DNA of 64,000 nucleotides, taken from contig NZ_LIYH01000006.1 in the NCBI RefSeq assembly GCF_001905885.1, positions 62,001-126,000 on the forward strand, in the 5' to 3' direction. The DNA comes from Streptomyces sp. CB03234. GTDB lineage: Bacteria; Actinomycetota; Actinomycetes; Streptomycetales; Streptomycetaceae. A program made the translations under genes and the position numbers. The notes under the pieces are model-generated. The model made no database searches. It saw nothing but the letters and a program-made list of their open reading frames with translations, and was not told the DNA's origin. This document shows positions 8,400 to 16,502 of the stretch, piece by piece (the stretch's first letter is position 1; each line of letters opens with the position of its first letter).

Positions 8400-9260
8400 T
8401 CAGTACGAGCCGGGCGCCAGCGCCGCCCATCGCACCGTCACTTCGCCCTGCCGCCACCGCCGTCGGCCATCCACCAGCGGCCAGTCGCCCGCCAGATCCG
8501 CCGCCGTCCTGATCCACCGCTGCCGGGCGCCGAGCGAGGCGTACGGAGCCGCCGCCGCCCACGCCCGGTCGAAGTCCCGCAGGAACGCGTGCACCGGCTC
8601 GCCCGGCACGTTCCGGTGGATCAGCGCCTTCGGAAGGCGCTCCGCGAGATCGGAGGGGCGGTCCAGCGAGCCGAGCCGGGTCGCGAACGTCACCGTCCGC
8701 GGCCCCTCCGGCCCCAGCGCCACCCACACATGACGCCGCCCGATCTCGTCGCAGGTCCCCTCCACCAGCAGGCCGCCGGGCGCGAGCCGCGCGCACAGCC
8801 GCGCCCACACCTCGGCGACCTCGTCCTCGTCGTACTGGCGCAGCACGTTCGCCGCCCGGATCAGCGATGGGGCGCCGTCCACGGGGATCTCGAAGCCACC
8901 GTGCACGAAGGTGAGGCCGTCGCGCGCGTAGGGCTGGGCGGCGGCGACCCGGGCGGGCTCGATCTCTATGCCGACCACCCGGGTGCGGGGGTCGGCGTCG
9001 CCGCGCAGCCGGTGCAGCAGCTCGACGGCGGTCCAGGGGGCGGCCCCGTAGCCGAGGTCCACGGCCGTGGGCGCCCGCTCGCCGCGGCGCAGCGCCGCGC
9101 CGTGGACGGCGGCGATCCAGCGGTCCATGCGGCGCAGGCGGTTGGGGTTGGTGGTCCCGCGGGTCGGTGTACCGACGGGGCGGGTCCCGGCGGGGCGGGT
9201 TCCGGTGGGGCGGGTTCCGTCCGGGCGGGTCCCGGTGGGGCGGGTGGTGCGCGGGGCCAT
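8400..9260 (-). CDS. Class I SAM-dependent methyltransferase with repeat-coded N terminus
   Basis: A 286-residue protein. The SAM-binding motif I is VDLGYGAAPWTAVELL (about residues 65-80), followed by the acidic end of strand 2 in VVGIEIEPARV. The substrate is unknown and the C-terminal half has no motif I recognise. The first 30 residues are tandem copies of T-R-P-x-G coded by a 15-bp minisatellite, probably a disordered, length-variable tail. ATG 9260 starts before the repeats. A later start would remove them. It diverges from mshA, from whose start it is 182 bp away. Confidence 0.8.
   Translation of the reverse strand: MAPRTTRPTGTRPDGTRPTGTRPAGTRPVGTPTRGTTNPNRLRRMDRWIAAVHGAALRRGERAPTAVDLGYGAAPWTAVELLHRLRGDADPRTRVVGIEIEPARVAAAQPYARDGLTFVHGGFEIPVDGAPSLIRAANVLRQYDEDEVAEVWARLCARLAPGGLLVEGTCDEIGRRHVWVALGPEGPRTVTFATRLGSLDRPSDLAERLPKALIHRNVPGEPVHAFLRDFDRAWAAAAPYASLGARQRWIRTAADLAGDWPLVDGRRRWRQGEVTVRWAALAPGSY
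9174..9248. repeat. 15-bp minisatellite, five units, in the methyltransferase gene
   Basis: Five in-frame units of the type GGTGGGGCGGGTTCC, at 9174, 9189, 9204, 9219 and 9234, code for T-R-P-x-G pentapeptides on the minus strand. Confidence 0.8.
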
Positions 9261-9442
9261 GGGGACGAGGGTAAGGGCTCCCGGCCCCTCCCTTCGTACG
9301 CGTAATGAATTGGCAAAGCGGAAATGAAGGGGCGCGGCCCGCTGTTGTCGCTGGCGGGAGGGCCGTACGCACTGGCGCGCGCGTGTCCTCCGCTCGCCAT
9401 GCCCGCACACCTGCCATGCCCGCACAGCGGAAGGACGCCGAC

Positions 9443-10804
9443 GTGAGCCAGTACGTGTCCCGGTTCGCCGGCACCCTGGCCGGGCCGCACCGGACCGCCG
9501 GGTCGCACCGGCTCCGGCTGCCCGGCCGGGCGAGGGTGCCGCGCCGGATCGCGATGCTCAGTGTCCACACCTCCCCGCTGCACCAGCCCGGCACGGGCGA
9601 CGCGGGCGGCATGAACGTCTACATCGTCGAGCTCGCCAGGCGCCTCGCCGCGATCAACATCGAGGTCGAGATATTCACCCGGGCCACCGCCGGCGGGCTG
9701 CCCCCGGCCGTCGAGCTGGCCCCGGGCGTCCTCGTACGACACGTCGACGCCGGACCGTACGAAGGGCTCGCCAAGGAGGAGCTGCCCGCCCAGCTGTGCG
9801 CCTTCACCCACGGCGTGATGCGGGCCTGGGCGGGGCACCGGCCCGGCCACTACGACCTCGTCCACTCCCACTACTGGCTCTCCGGCCACGTCGGCTGGCT
9901 CGCCGCCGAGCGGTGGGGCGTCCCGCTCGTGCACGCCATGCACACCATGGCCAAGGTCAAGAACGCGGCGCTCGCGGAGGGCGACACCCCCGAGCCGACG
10001 GCGCGGGTCATCGGCGAGACGCAGATCGTGCGCGCCGCCGACCGGCTGATCGCCAACACCGCGGAGGAGGCCGACGAACTCGTCCGCTTCTACGAGGCCG
10101 AACCGTCGAAGGTCGCGGTCGTGCACCCGGGCGTGAACCTCGACCGGTTCCGGCCGGCCGACGGGCGGGCCGCCGCCCGCGCCCGGCTCGGGCTGCCCGC
10201 CGACGCGTTCATCCCCGTCTTCGCCGGGCGCATCCAGCCCCTGAAGGCCCCCGACATCCTGCTGCGTGCGGCAGCCCGGCTGCTGGACGAGGACCCGTCG
10301 CTGCGGTCCCGGATGCTCGTCCCGGTCGTCGGCGGGCCCAGCGGCAGCGGCCTCGCCAAGCCCGAGGGCCTGCAGAAACTCGCCGCGCGCCTCGGCATCG
10401 CCGACGTCGTACGCTTCCACCCGCCCGTGCGGCAGGACGCGCTCGCCGACTGGTTCCGGGCGGCGTCCGTGCTGGTCATGCCCTCGTACAGCGAGTCCTT
10501 CGGGCTCGTCGCCATCGAGGCGCAGGCGGCCGGCACGCCCGTCGTCGCCGCGTCGGTGGGCGGGCTGCCGGTGGCGGTGCGGGACGGCTCGACCGGCTTC
10601 CTGGTGCAGGGCCACAACCCGGCGGACTACGCGGCCGCGCTGCGCCGGTTCGTGGACGACCCGTCGCTGACCGGCCGCCTGGGCGAGGCGGCGGCGCGGC
10701 ACGCCGGATCGTTCGGCTGGGACACGGCGGCGGCGGGAACGGCCGACGTGTACTCCGCGGCCATGCACGAACACCGCCGTGGCGTACGCTCGCGTCATGG
10801 CTGA
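9443..10804 (+). CDS. mshA: D-inositol-3-phosphate glycosyltransferase (mycothiol biosynthesis)
   Basis: A 453-residue GT4-family, GT-B-fold enzyme that joins N-acetylglucosamine from UDP-GlcNAc to 1L-myo-inositol 1-phosphate, the first committed step of mycothiol, the actinobacterial thiol buffer. It shows the MshA N-terminal loop HTSPLHQPGTGDAGGMNVYI, the motif SHYWLSGHVGW, the donor-site motif FAGRIQPLKAPD and the E-x7-E region ESFGLVAIEAQAAGTPVVA. I chose GTG 9443 (VSQYVSRF) with GGAAGGA seven bases before it. The open frame reaches further up without support. The next gene, ybjN-like, overlaps its end by 8 bp, so the two are co-translated. Confidence 0.95.
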   Translation: MSQYVSRFAGTLAGPHRTAGSHRLRLPGRARVPRRIAMLSVHTSPLHQPGTGDAGGMNVYIVELARRLAAINIEVEIFTRATAGGLPPAVELAPGVLVRHVDAGPYEGLAKEELPAQLCAFTHGVMRAWAGHRPGHYDLVHSHYWLSGHVGWLAAERWGVPLVHAMHTMAKVKNAALAEGDTPEPTARVIGETQIVRAADRLIANTAEEADELVRFYEAEPSKVAVVHPGVNLDRFRPADGRAAARARLGLPADAFIPVFAGRIQPLKAPDILLRAAARLLDEDPSLRSRMLVPVVGGPSGSGLAKPEGLQKLAARLGIADVVRFHPPVRQDALADWFRAASVLVMPSYSESFGLVAIEAQAAGTPVVAASVGGLPVAVRDGSTGFLVQGHNPADYAAALRRFVDDPSLTGRLGEAAARHAGSFGWDTAAAGTADVYSAAMHEHRRGVRSRHG

Positions 10805-11285
10805 CGCCCGGAAGATCATCGAGTCCGCGCTGAACGACGCCGAGCTGACCTGGGAGTCCCCGGAGCCCGGCTCCTACGTCGTCACCCTTCCCGGTACGCG
10901 CAAGCTGTCCACCACGCTGTCGCTGCGCCTGGGCCGCCACTCGCTGTCCCTGAACGCGTTCGTCATCCGCCACCCCGACGAGAACGAGCCGGGCGTCCAC
11001 CGCTGGCTGCTGGAGCGCAACCTCCGCCTGTACGGGGTGGCGTACGCGGTCGACAGCCTCGGCGACATCTACCTGACCGGCAAGTTGCCGCTCTCCGCGA
11101 TCACCCCGGAGGAGCTGGACCGTGTGCTGGGCTCGGTCCTGGAGGCGGCGGACGGGGCGTTCAACACGCTCCTGGAGCTGGGCTTCGCGACGGCGATCCG
11201 CAAGGAGTACGCGTGGCGCGTCGCCCGCGGCGAATCCACACGCAACCTGGACGCGTTCGCCCACCTGACGCGCCCGCAAAAGTAA
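10797..11285 (+). CDS. YbjN domain protein
   Basis: A 162-residue soluble protein of the YbjN family, an alpha/beta fold related to type III secretion chaperones and found next to mshA in actinomycetes. The whole length is the domain (for example GVHRWLLERNLRLYGVAYAVD and DIYLTGKLPLSAITPEELDRVLG). Biochemical role unknown. Its ATG lies inside the last codons of mshA (8-bp overlap), which fixes the start and suggests joint expression. The gene is followed by composite repeat copy A. Confidence 0.85.
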   Translation: MADARKIIESALNDAELTWESPEPGSYVVTLPGTRKLSTTLSLRLGRHSLSLNAFVIRHPDENEPGVHRWLLERNLRLYGVAYAVDSLGDIYLTGKLPLSAITPEELDRVLGSVLEAADGAFNTLLELGFATAIRKEYAWRVARGESTRNLDAFAHLTRPQK

Positions 11286-11308
11286 CCGCCCGGGCCCTCA
11301 CCCTCCCC

Positions 11309-11752
11309 GTCGTGGGCAGTCGCCCCGCCGGGCGGCGCCTCCCTCTCCCCGCCCCGCGTGTCGGCAGTCGTCCGGCGCCCGCCAGCCCGTTGTGGGCAGT
11401 CGTCCCGCTGGGGCGATGGGGGTCCCCCCTGCTCGAGCGAAGCCGAGAGCTTGGGGGAGGGTGGGCACAACGGGACGGGGCGGTGCCCTTGCGGCGGCTC
11501 CACCCTGGGCGGTGCCCGTTCCGGTGCGGGTCGGTGGCCTGCCGGGGGGTGGGGGGGCGTGGCCCCTCCGGGCTCACCTCCTCGAGGCCGGCGGCCTTGG
11601 GTACGTCGGATGGGAAGCCCCACTGCCGCCGCCAACCTCTGCGGGGGCGACCCTGCACGGCCCCACCCCGGCCGTCGGCCGACTGCGGGCGCCCTCCCGG
11701 GGGAGAAGGGGGCACGGCCCCACCCCGGCCGGTGGCCAACCGCGGGCCGGTG
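11309..11752 (+). repeat. Composite intergenic repeat, copy A
   Basis: Fills the gap between the convergent ybjN and MFS genes. The order is three degenerate copies of a unit starting GTTGTGGGCAGTCGTCC. Next comes a core with GTGGGCACAACGGGACGGGG (11461), a segment ending CTCGAGGCCGGCGGCCTT (11581-11598) and CTCTGCGGGGGCGACCCTG (11637). It ends with two copies of a unit with CACGGCCCCACCCCGGCCG. The same order occurs in copy C (56.98-57.39 kb) and, inverted, in copy B (45.15-45.79 kb). I see no convincing coding frame. Confidence 0.8.
11417..11461. repeat. Palindromic repeat inserted in composite repeat A
   Basis: About 45 bp with arms GGTCCCCCC...CTCGAG and CGAGAGC...GGGGGAGG around AGCGAAGC. 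It interrupts copy A where copy C has only a few bases. I recognise it as similar to a very common Streptomyces intergenic palindrome (from memory). Confidence 0.6.
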
Positions 11753-11761
11753 AACCCCTCC

Positions 11762-13021
11762 TCAGGCGGTGACCGCCTCGCGGGACGGCGCCGGGGCGGC
11801 CGTCTCCGGGGAGTGGGCCGGCAGGCCCCGCATCAGGAGCCAGTAGCCGAGCCCGGCCACCGTCCCGAGCACCGCGCACGCGCCCCACAGCCACTGCGCG
11901 CCCCACCGGTCGATCGTCCACCCGGACATCAGCGGGGCGACCAGCGCGGCGGCCGACCAGGACATGGTGTACACGCCCTGGTAGCGGCCCCGCCCGTGGA
12001 CCGGGGAGAGGCGCACCACCAGTCCCGTCTGGGTCGGGGCGTTGACGATCTCGGCGAGCGTCCAGACGCCGACGGTCAGCGCGTAGACGGCGACGGAACC
12101 CGCGAAGGCGGTGAGCCCGAAGCCGTACCCGGCCAGCAGCGAGGAGACGATCAGCAGCCGGCGCGGGTCGCGGTGCTCGATGTACCGGGTGACCGGGATC
12201 TGGAGCGCCACGATGAGGACACCGTTGACCGCCATCGCCAGCCCGAAGTCCGCGGCGTCGAACCCGTCCGCGCCCATGGCGACCGGGAGACCCACGTACC
12301 CCTGCTGGAAGATCAGCGAGATGAGGAAGGAGAGGCCCACCACCCCCATGAACCGCCCGTCGCGCAGCACGGCCCCCATGCCGGTCTCCGGTGGCGCGGC
12401 CTTCCCGGGGTGGGACGGGGCCTGCGCGGGGCGGGATTCGGGCAGCTTGAGGAAGATGAGGACCGCACAGGCCAGCGTCAGGACGGCCTCGCCGAGGAAG
12501 CCGGCGAGGTAGCTGTACTCGGCGATGAACCCGGCGCCCGCGGAGGAGACGGCGAAGCCCAGGTTGATCGCCCAGTAGTTGAGCGAGAACGCTCGTACCC
12601 GGTCCTCGGGCCGCACGATGTCGGCCATCATCGCCTGCACGGCCGGCCGTGAGGCGTTCGACGTGGCGCCGACGACGAAGGCGACCGCGGCGATGGCGAC
12701 CGGGTGCTGCATGAAGCCGAGGACCGCGACCGAGACGGCCGTCGACACCTGGGCGATCAGCAGCGTGGGGCGCCGGCCGAGCCGGTCGGTCATCACACCC
12801 GCGCCGAGCGACGAGACGACGCCGCCGAGCCCGTGGAGGGACGCCACGAGCCCCGCGTACGAGGCCGAATAGCCACGGTCCAGGGTCAGGTACAGGGCGG
12901 TGAAGGTGGCGACGAAGGCGCCGAGCCGGTTGATCAGGGTGCTCGCCCACAGCCACCAGAACGCCCGCGGCAGGCCCGAGACGCTCTCCTTGGCCGCCCG
13001 TCTGAGCGTGGCGATGGACAT
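11762..13021 (-). CDS. MFS transporter (MdtH/YceL-like exporter)
   Basis: A 419-residue major facilitator protein with twelve predicted membrane helices. Helix 1 is followed by AGVMTDRLGRRPTLL (motif A), and the N-terminal half contains NASRPAVQAMMADIV, typical of the multidrug exporters related to E. coli MdtH. A second motif A-like loop, YIEHRDPRRLL, follows helix 8. Start ATG 13021 has GGGGGG a few bases upstream. The frame continues further up without support. Substrate unknown. It diverges from gpmA with 104 bp between start codons. Confidence 0.85.
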   Translation of the reverse strand: MSIATLRRAAKESVSGLPRAFWWLWASTLINRLGAFVATFTALYLTLDRGYSASYAGLVASLHGLGGVVSSLGAGVMTDRLGRRPTLLIAQVSTAVSVAVLGFMQHPVAIAAVAFVVGATSNASRPAVQAMMADIVRPEDRVRAFSLNYWAINLGFAVSSAGAGFIAEYSYLAGFLGEAVLTLACAVLIFLKLPESRPAQAPSHPGKAAPPETGMGAVLRDGRFMGVVGLSFLISLIFQQGYVGLPVAMGADGFDAADFGLAMAVNGVLIVALQIPVTRYIEHRDPRRLLIVSSLLAGYGFGLTAFAGSVAVYALTVGVWTLAEIVNAPTQTGLVVRLSPVHGRGRYQGVYTMSWSAAALVAPLMSGWTIDRWGAQWLWGACAVLGTVAGLGYWLLMRGLPAHSPETAAPAPSREAVTA

Positions 13022-13091
13022 GTGTACCCCCCGTAAGAGCCCGAACCGATGACCGGACGTTACGAGGGCGCTGCCCCGGGGGCCTATTCGA

Positions 13092-13118
13092 TTGACGGGG
13101 GCCGTCAAGCGTTAATCT
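13092..13118. promoter_or_regulatory. gpmA promoter region with palindrome over the -35 site
   Basis: TTGACGG-GGG-CCGTCAA (13092-13108) is a perfect palindrome whose left arm contains a TTGACG -35-like hexamer. TAATCT at 13113-13118 resembles a -10 element, 8 bp before the gpmA ATG, which would give a leaderless or nearly leaderless mRNA. The 15-bp spacer is short. Confidence 0.45.
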
Positions 13119-13125
13119 CGTACGC

Positions 13126-13887
13126 ATGGCCGACGCACCGTACAAGCTGATCCTCCTCCGCCACGGCGAGAGCGAATGGAACGCGAAGAACCTGTTCACC
13201 GGCTGGGTGGACGTCAACCTCACCGAGAAGGGCGAGAAGGAGGCGGTCCGCGGCGGTGAGCTGCTCAAGGACGCCGGTCTGCTCCCCGACGTGCTGCACA
13301 CCTCGCTCCAGAAGCGCGCCATCCGCACCGCGCAGCTCGCGCTCGAGGCCGCCGACCGCCACTGGATCCCGGTCCACCGCTCCTGGCGCCTGAACGAGCG
13401 CCACTACGGCGCGCTGCAGGGCAAGGACAAGGCGCAGACGCTCGCCGAGTTCGGCGAGGAGCAGTTCATGCTGTGGCGCCGCTCCTACGACACCCCGCCG
13501 CCGGTCCTCGCCGACGACAACGAGTTCTCGCAGGCCAACGACGCGCGGTACGCCACCATCCCGCCGGAGCTGCGCCCGCGCACCGAGTGCCTCAAGGACG
13601 TCGTCGTCCGCATGCTGCCGTACTGGTACGACGGCATCGTCCCCGACCTTCTGACCGGCCGCGTGGTCCTGGTCGCCGCCCACGGCAACAGCCTGCGCGC
13701 CCTGGTCAAGCACCTCGACGGCATCTCCGACGAGGACATCGCGGGCCTGAACATCCCCACGGGCATCCCGCTGGTCTACGAGCTGGACGGCGACTTCAAG
13801 CCGCTCAACCCGGGCGGCACCTACCTGGACCCCGAGGCGGCGAAGGCGGCCATCGAGGCGGTCAAGAACCAGGGCAAGAAGAAGTAG
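13126..13887 (+). CDS. gpmA: 2,3-bisphosphoglycerate-dependent phosphoglycerate mutase
   Basis: A 253-residue cytosolic glycolytic enzyme interconverting 3- and 2-phosphoglycerate through a phosphohistidine. The catalytic motif LLRHGESEWN has His13. The region LNERHYGALQGKDKAQT and the second catalytic His in VAAHGNSLRALVKHLDG are intact, and the length is normal for the family. The start codon lies 8 bp after a TAATCT element, so the transcript may be leaderless. A strong two-way terminator lies downstream at 14089-14121. Confidence 0.95.
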   Translation: MADAPYKLILLRHGESEWNAKNLFTGWVDVNLTEKGEKEAVRGGELLKDAGLLPDVLHTSLQKRAIRTAQLALEAADRHWIPVHRSWRLNERHYGALQGKDKAQTLAEFGEEQFMLWRRSYDTPPPVLADDNEFSQANDARYATIPPELRPRTECLKDVVVRMLPYWYDGIVPDLLTGRVVLVAAHGNSLRALVKHLDGISDEDIAGLNIPTGIPLVYELDGDFKPLNPGGTYLDPEAAKAAIEAVKNQGKKK

Positions 13888-14088
13888 GACCACGCGTACG
13901 AGCCCCTCGCAGGCGCTCGGCTGGGTTTCCCGGCCGAGCGTTTCGCGTGCTGCCGGCTCGATCTTGGGGACCAACGCCAGGCCTGGCGGCGGGTGGGGCC
14001 TTCGTCGGCTCACTGCGCGGTTCTCCCCGGCCCTGGACGTAGACGGCCTGGGCCGTCACGAGCGGACGGAACCCCGAGCGGAACGCCA

Positions 14089-14121
14089 AAGGGCCCCGCC
14101 CGTGTCCCGGGCGGGGCCCTT
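14089..14121. terminator. Bidirectional terminator after gpmA
   Basis: A 14-bp perfect stem: arms AAGGGCCCCGCCCG (14089-14102) and its complement (14108-14121), with loop TGTCC. It lies between the convergent gpmA and the small Cys-rich gene and can serve both. Confidence 0.8.
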
Positions 14122-14139
14122 CGTGAAACGTCCGGCGGG

Positions 14140-14289
14140 TCAGCCGCAGCAGCCGCCGCACTGGCACGGCGCGCCCGACTGGCAGCCGCAGCCGCAGCCC
14201 GAGCCGCAGCCACAGGCACCCAGCACGGGCAGACGGGGCACTTCGACGGGCACTTCCCGCTCGGGGTCGGTCATGGGCGTATCTGCCAT
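14140..14289 (-). CDS. Small Cys/Gly-rich protein (49 residues), possible metal binder
   Basis: Too short for most gene finders. ATG 14289 is preceded by GAGGAGGG with ideal spacing, and the frame ends at 14140. The N-terminal half is acidic and Pro/Val-rich (MADTPMTDPEREVPVEVPRL). The C-terminal half has nine cysteines, in the pattern CGCGSGCGCGC, then CQCGGCCG. Such cysteine density suggests a metallothionein-like metal or zinc store, or a substrate for modification. I recall small proteins of this kind between gpm and phoU in other streptomycetes. It lies between the gpmA terminator and phoU on the phoU strand but has its own ribosome site. No function is known to me. Confidence 0.75.
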   Translation of the reverse strand: MADTPMTDPEREVPVEVPRLPVLGACGCGSGCGCGCQSGAPCQCGGCCG

Positions 14290-14394
14290 GGGTCCCTCCT
14301 CGAAGGCGTACGTTCCAAGGCGTACGTCGCCTCACCCCATTGCATCCCCGCCCGGCAGGGCGCATCAACGGCGCACTGATGTGCGACCGTGCTG

Positions 14395-15075
14395 TTACGC
14401 GCCCTCCACCGGCGCCTCCGCCTGCTGCAGCTCGTCCGCGTGCTCGCCCGTCACCAGGTAGACCACCCGCTTGGCCACCGACACGGCGTGGTCGGCGAAG
14501 CGCTCGTAGTAGCGGCCCAGCAGGGTCACGTCGACCGCCGTCTCGATGCCGTGCTTCCAGCGGTCGTCCATCAGGTGCTGGAACAGCGTCCGGTGCAGAC
14601 GGTCCATCTCGTCGTCGTCGTGCTCCAGCTGCAGCGCCAGGTCGACGTCCTTGGTGATGATGACCTCCGCCGCCTTCGCCATCAGGCGCTGCGCCAGCTG
14701 GCCCATCTCCAGGATCGTGGCGTGCAGGTCCTGCGGCACCGCGTGGTCCGGGAAGCGCAGCCGCGCCAGCTTGGCGACGTGCTGGGCCAGGTCGCCGGAG
14801 CGCTCCAGGTCCGCGCTCATCCGCAGCGAGGTCACCACGATCCGCAGATCCGTCGCGACGGGCTGCTGGCGAGCCAGCAGGGCTATGGCCCGGGCCTCCA
14901 GTTCGTGCTGAAGGTCGTCGACCTTCTGGTCGGCCGCGATCACGGCCTCCGCCAGCTTCAGATCCGCGTCGAGCATCGCCGTGGTGGCGCGCCCGACCGC
15001 CGACCCGACCAGCCGGGCCATTTCGACCAGGCCCTCGCCGATCGAGTCCAGTTCCTCGTGGTACGCGTCCCGCAT
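14395..15075 (-). CDS. phoU: Phosphate transport/signalling regulator PhoU
   Basis: A 226-residue cytoplasmic protein made of two repeated three-helix PhoU domains, each with the metal-binding pattern (DLRIVVTSLRMSADLERSGDLA and LLGRYYERFADHAVSVAKRV). PhoU links the Pst phosphate transporter to the phosphate two-component kinase and damps the Pho response when phosphate is plentiful. Start ATG 15075 has AGAGAGGG upstream. It diverges from phoR-phoP, and the 200-bp gap between them holds a PHO box oriented towards phoU, so PhoP probably controls both directions. Confidence 0.95.
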   Translation of the reverse strand: MRDAYHEELDSIGEGLVEMARLVGSAVGRATTAMLDADLKLAEAVIAADQKVDDLQHELEARAIALLARQQPVATDLRIVVTSLRMSADLERSGDLAQHVAKLARLRFPDHAVPQDLHATILEMGQLAQRLMAKAAEVIITKDVDLALQLEHDDDEMDRLHRTLFQHLMDDRWKHGIETAVDVTLLGRYYERFADHAVSVAKRVVYLVTGEHADELQQAEAPVEGA

Positions 15076-15172
15076 GGATGTCCCTCTCTCAGTGCGACCT
15101 CAGGGGGCCGGGTGGGCTCGGCCCCCCTACGCTCCCACGGTCCGAGTCCAAAAAGTCCGGGGCCTCCCTCCC

Positions 15173-15202
15173 AAGTGAACCGTCACTTTCCCCTTGGTGA
15201 AC
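15173..15202 (-). promoter_or_regulatory. PHO box between phoU and phoR
   Basis: On the minus strand GTTCACC starts at 15202 and GTTCACTT at 15180, exactly 22 bp apart (two 11-bp units), with a degenerate unit GGAAAGTGACG between them. This matches the Streptomyces PHO box, direct 11-bp repeats led by GTTCACC and bound by PhoP. Confidence 0.85.
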
Positions 15203-15275
15203 TCTGGGCGACGACTGTTCGAGCACGACCCCCGATGGCTGGGAGAGTGTCAGCGGCCACGCATAACCTGGATGC

Positions 15276-16502
15276 ATGGACGTGAACGCGGCGGTCGCCG
15301 CATTGGCCGCGATCGCCGGAGCGTGCACCGGCGTGATCGCCATGCTGGCGTTCCGCTGGAGCGAGCGCGACCAGGCCAGGCCCACCCGGACCTCCCTCCA
15401 CACGGACGCGGTACTGCCGCCCGGTGTGGACACGGTCCTGTCCGTGCTGCGCTCCTCCGCCGTCGTCCTCGACGAGAGCGACTCGGTCGTCAAGGCCAGC
15501 TCCGCGGCGTACGCGCTCGGGCTCGTCCGCGGCGGGAAACTGGCCGTCGAGCCGATGCTCCACATGGCCCGCGACACCCGCCGCGACGGCGAGATACGGC
15601 AGGTGGAGCTGGACCTGCCCCGGCGCGGCACCGGCCGGGGCGAGGCCCTCGCCGTCTCCGCCCGCGTCGCGCCCCTCGGCTCCCGCCTCGTCCTGCTCCT
15701 GGTCGAGGACCTCACCGAGGCCCGCCGTATCGAAGCCGTACGCCGCGACTTCGTCGCCAACGTCAGCCATGAGCTGAAGACCCCCGTCGGCGCCCTGTCC
15801 CTGCTCTCCGAGGCCGTCATGGACGCCTCCGACGACCCCGAGGCCGTCATGCGCTTCGCCGGGCGCATGCAGATAGAGGCCACCCGGCTCACCAACCTCG
15901 TCCAGGAGCTCATCGACCTCTCCCGGGTCCAGAACGACGACCCGCTGGAGGACGCCGAGCCGGTCCGGGTCGACGAACTGGTCGCCGAGGCCATCGACCG
16001 CTCCCGGCACACCGCCTCCACCAAGCAGATCACCATGGCCGCCGGCGGCACCGCCGACCTGCACGTCTGGGGACACCGCGGCCAGCTCGCCGCCGCCCTC
16101 GGCAACCTCGTCGAGAACGCCGTGAACTACTCCCCGGCCCACACCCGCGTCGGCATCGCCGCCCGCCGCGTCACCGCGCCCGGCGGCGACCTCATCGAGA
16201 TAGCCGTCACCGACCAGGGCATAGGGATCCCCGACAAGGACAAGGAGCGCATCTTCGAGCGCTTCTACCGCGTCGACCCCGCCCGCTCCCGCGCCACCGG
16301 CGGTACGGGGCTGGGCCTCGCCATCGTCAAGCACGTGGCCGCCTCGCACGGCGGGGAGGTCACCGTGTGGAGCACCGAGGGTCAGGGCTCCACCTTCACC
16401 CTCCGGCTCCCCGAGGCCGGCGCCGGACGGGACCGTTCTTCCCGGTCCCACCACGACCACACCACCCACGAACCGCTCACAGCCCCGGAGGTCCTTCCGT
16501 GA
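15276..16502 (+). CDS. phoR: Phosphate-sensing histidine kinase PhoR (SenX3-like)
   Basis: A 408-residue membrane-bound sensor kinase. A single N-terminal membrane helix (about residues 4-25) is followed by a PAS-like region (about 45-150). The dimerisation domain follows with the phospho-acceptor His165 in VSHELKTPVGAL, then an ATPase domain with the N box NLVENAVNYSP, DQGIGIP, FERFYRVD and GGTGLGLAIV. There is no extracellular sensor loop, as in SenX3/PhoR, where the phosphate signal comes through PhoU and Pst. The stop overlaps the phoP GTG start by 4 bp (GTGA), so the pair is translationally coupled. The ATG at 15276 is supported by the membrane helix directly after it. Confidence 0.95.
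   Translation: MDVNAAVAALAAIAGACTGVIAMLAFRWSERDQARPTRTSLHTDAVLPPGVDTVLSVLRSSAVVLDESDSVVKASSAAYALGLVRGGKLAVEPMLHMARDTRRDGEIRQVELDLPRRGTGRGEALAVSARVAPLGSRLVLLLVEDLTEARRIEAVRRDFVANVSHELKTPVGALSLLSEAVMDASDDPEAVMRFAGRMQIEATRLTNLVQELIDLSRVQNDDPLEDAEPVRVDELVAEAIDRSRHTASTKQITMAAGGTADLHVWGHRGQLAAALGNLVENAVNYSPAHTRVGIAARRVTAPGGDLIEIAVTDQGIGIPDKDKERIFERFYRVDPARSRATGGTGLGLAIVKHVAASHGGEVTVWSTEGQGSTFTLRLPEAGAGRDRSSRSHHDHTTHEPLTAPEVLP

Noticed and set aside
11309..11410. Regularly spaced GTTGTGGGCAGTCG units looking like a CRISPR array
   Set aside because: Units are contiguous and degenerate, with no unique spacers of constant length and no cas genes.
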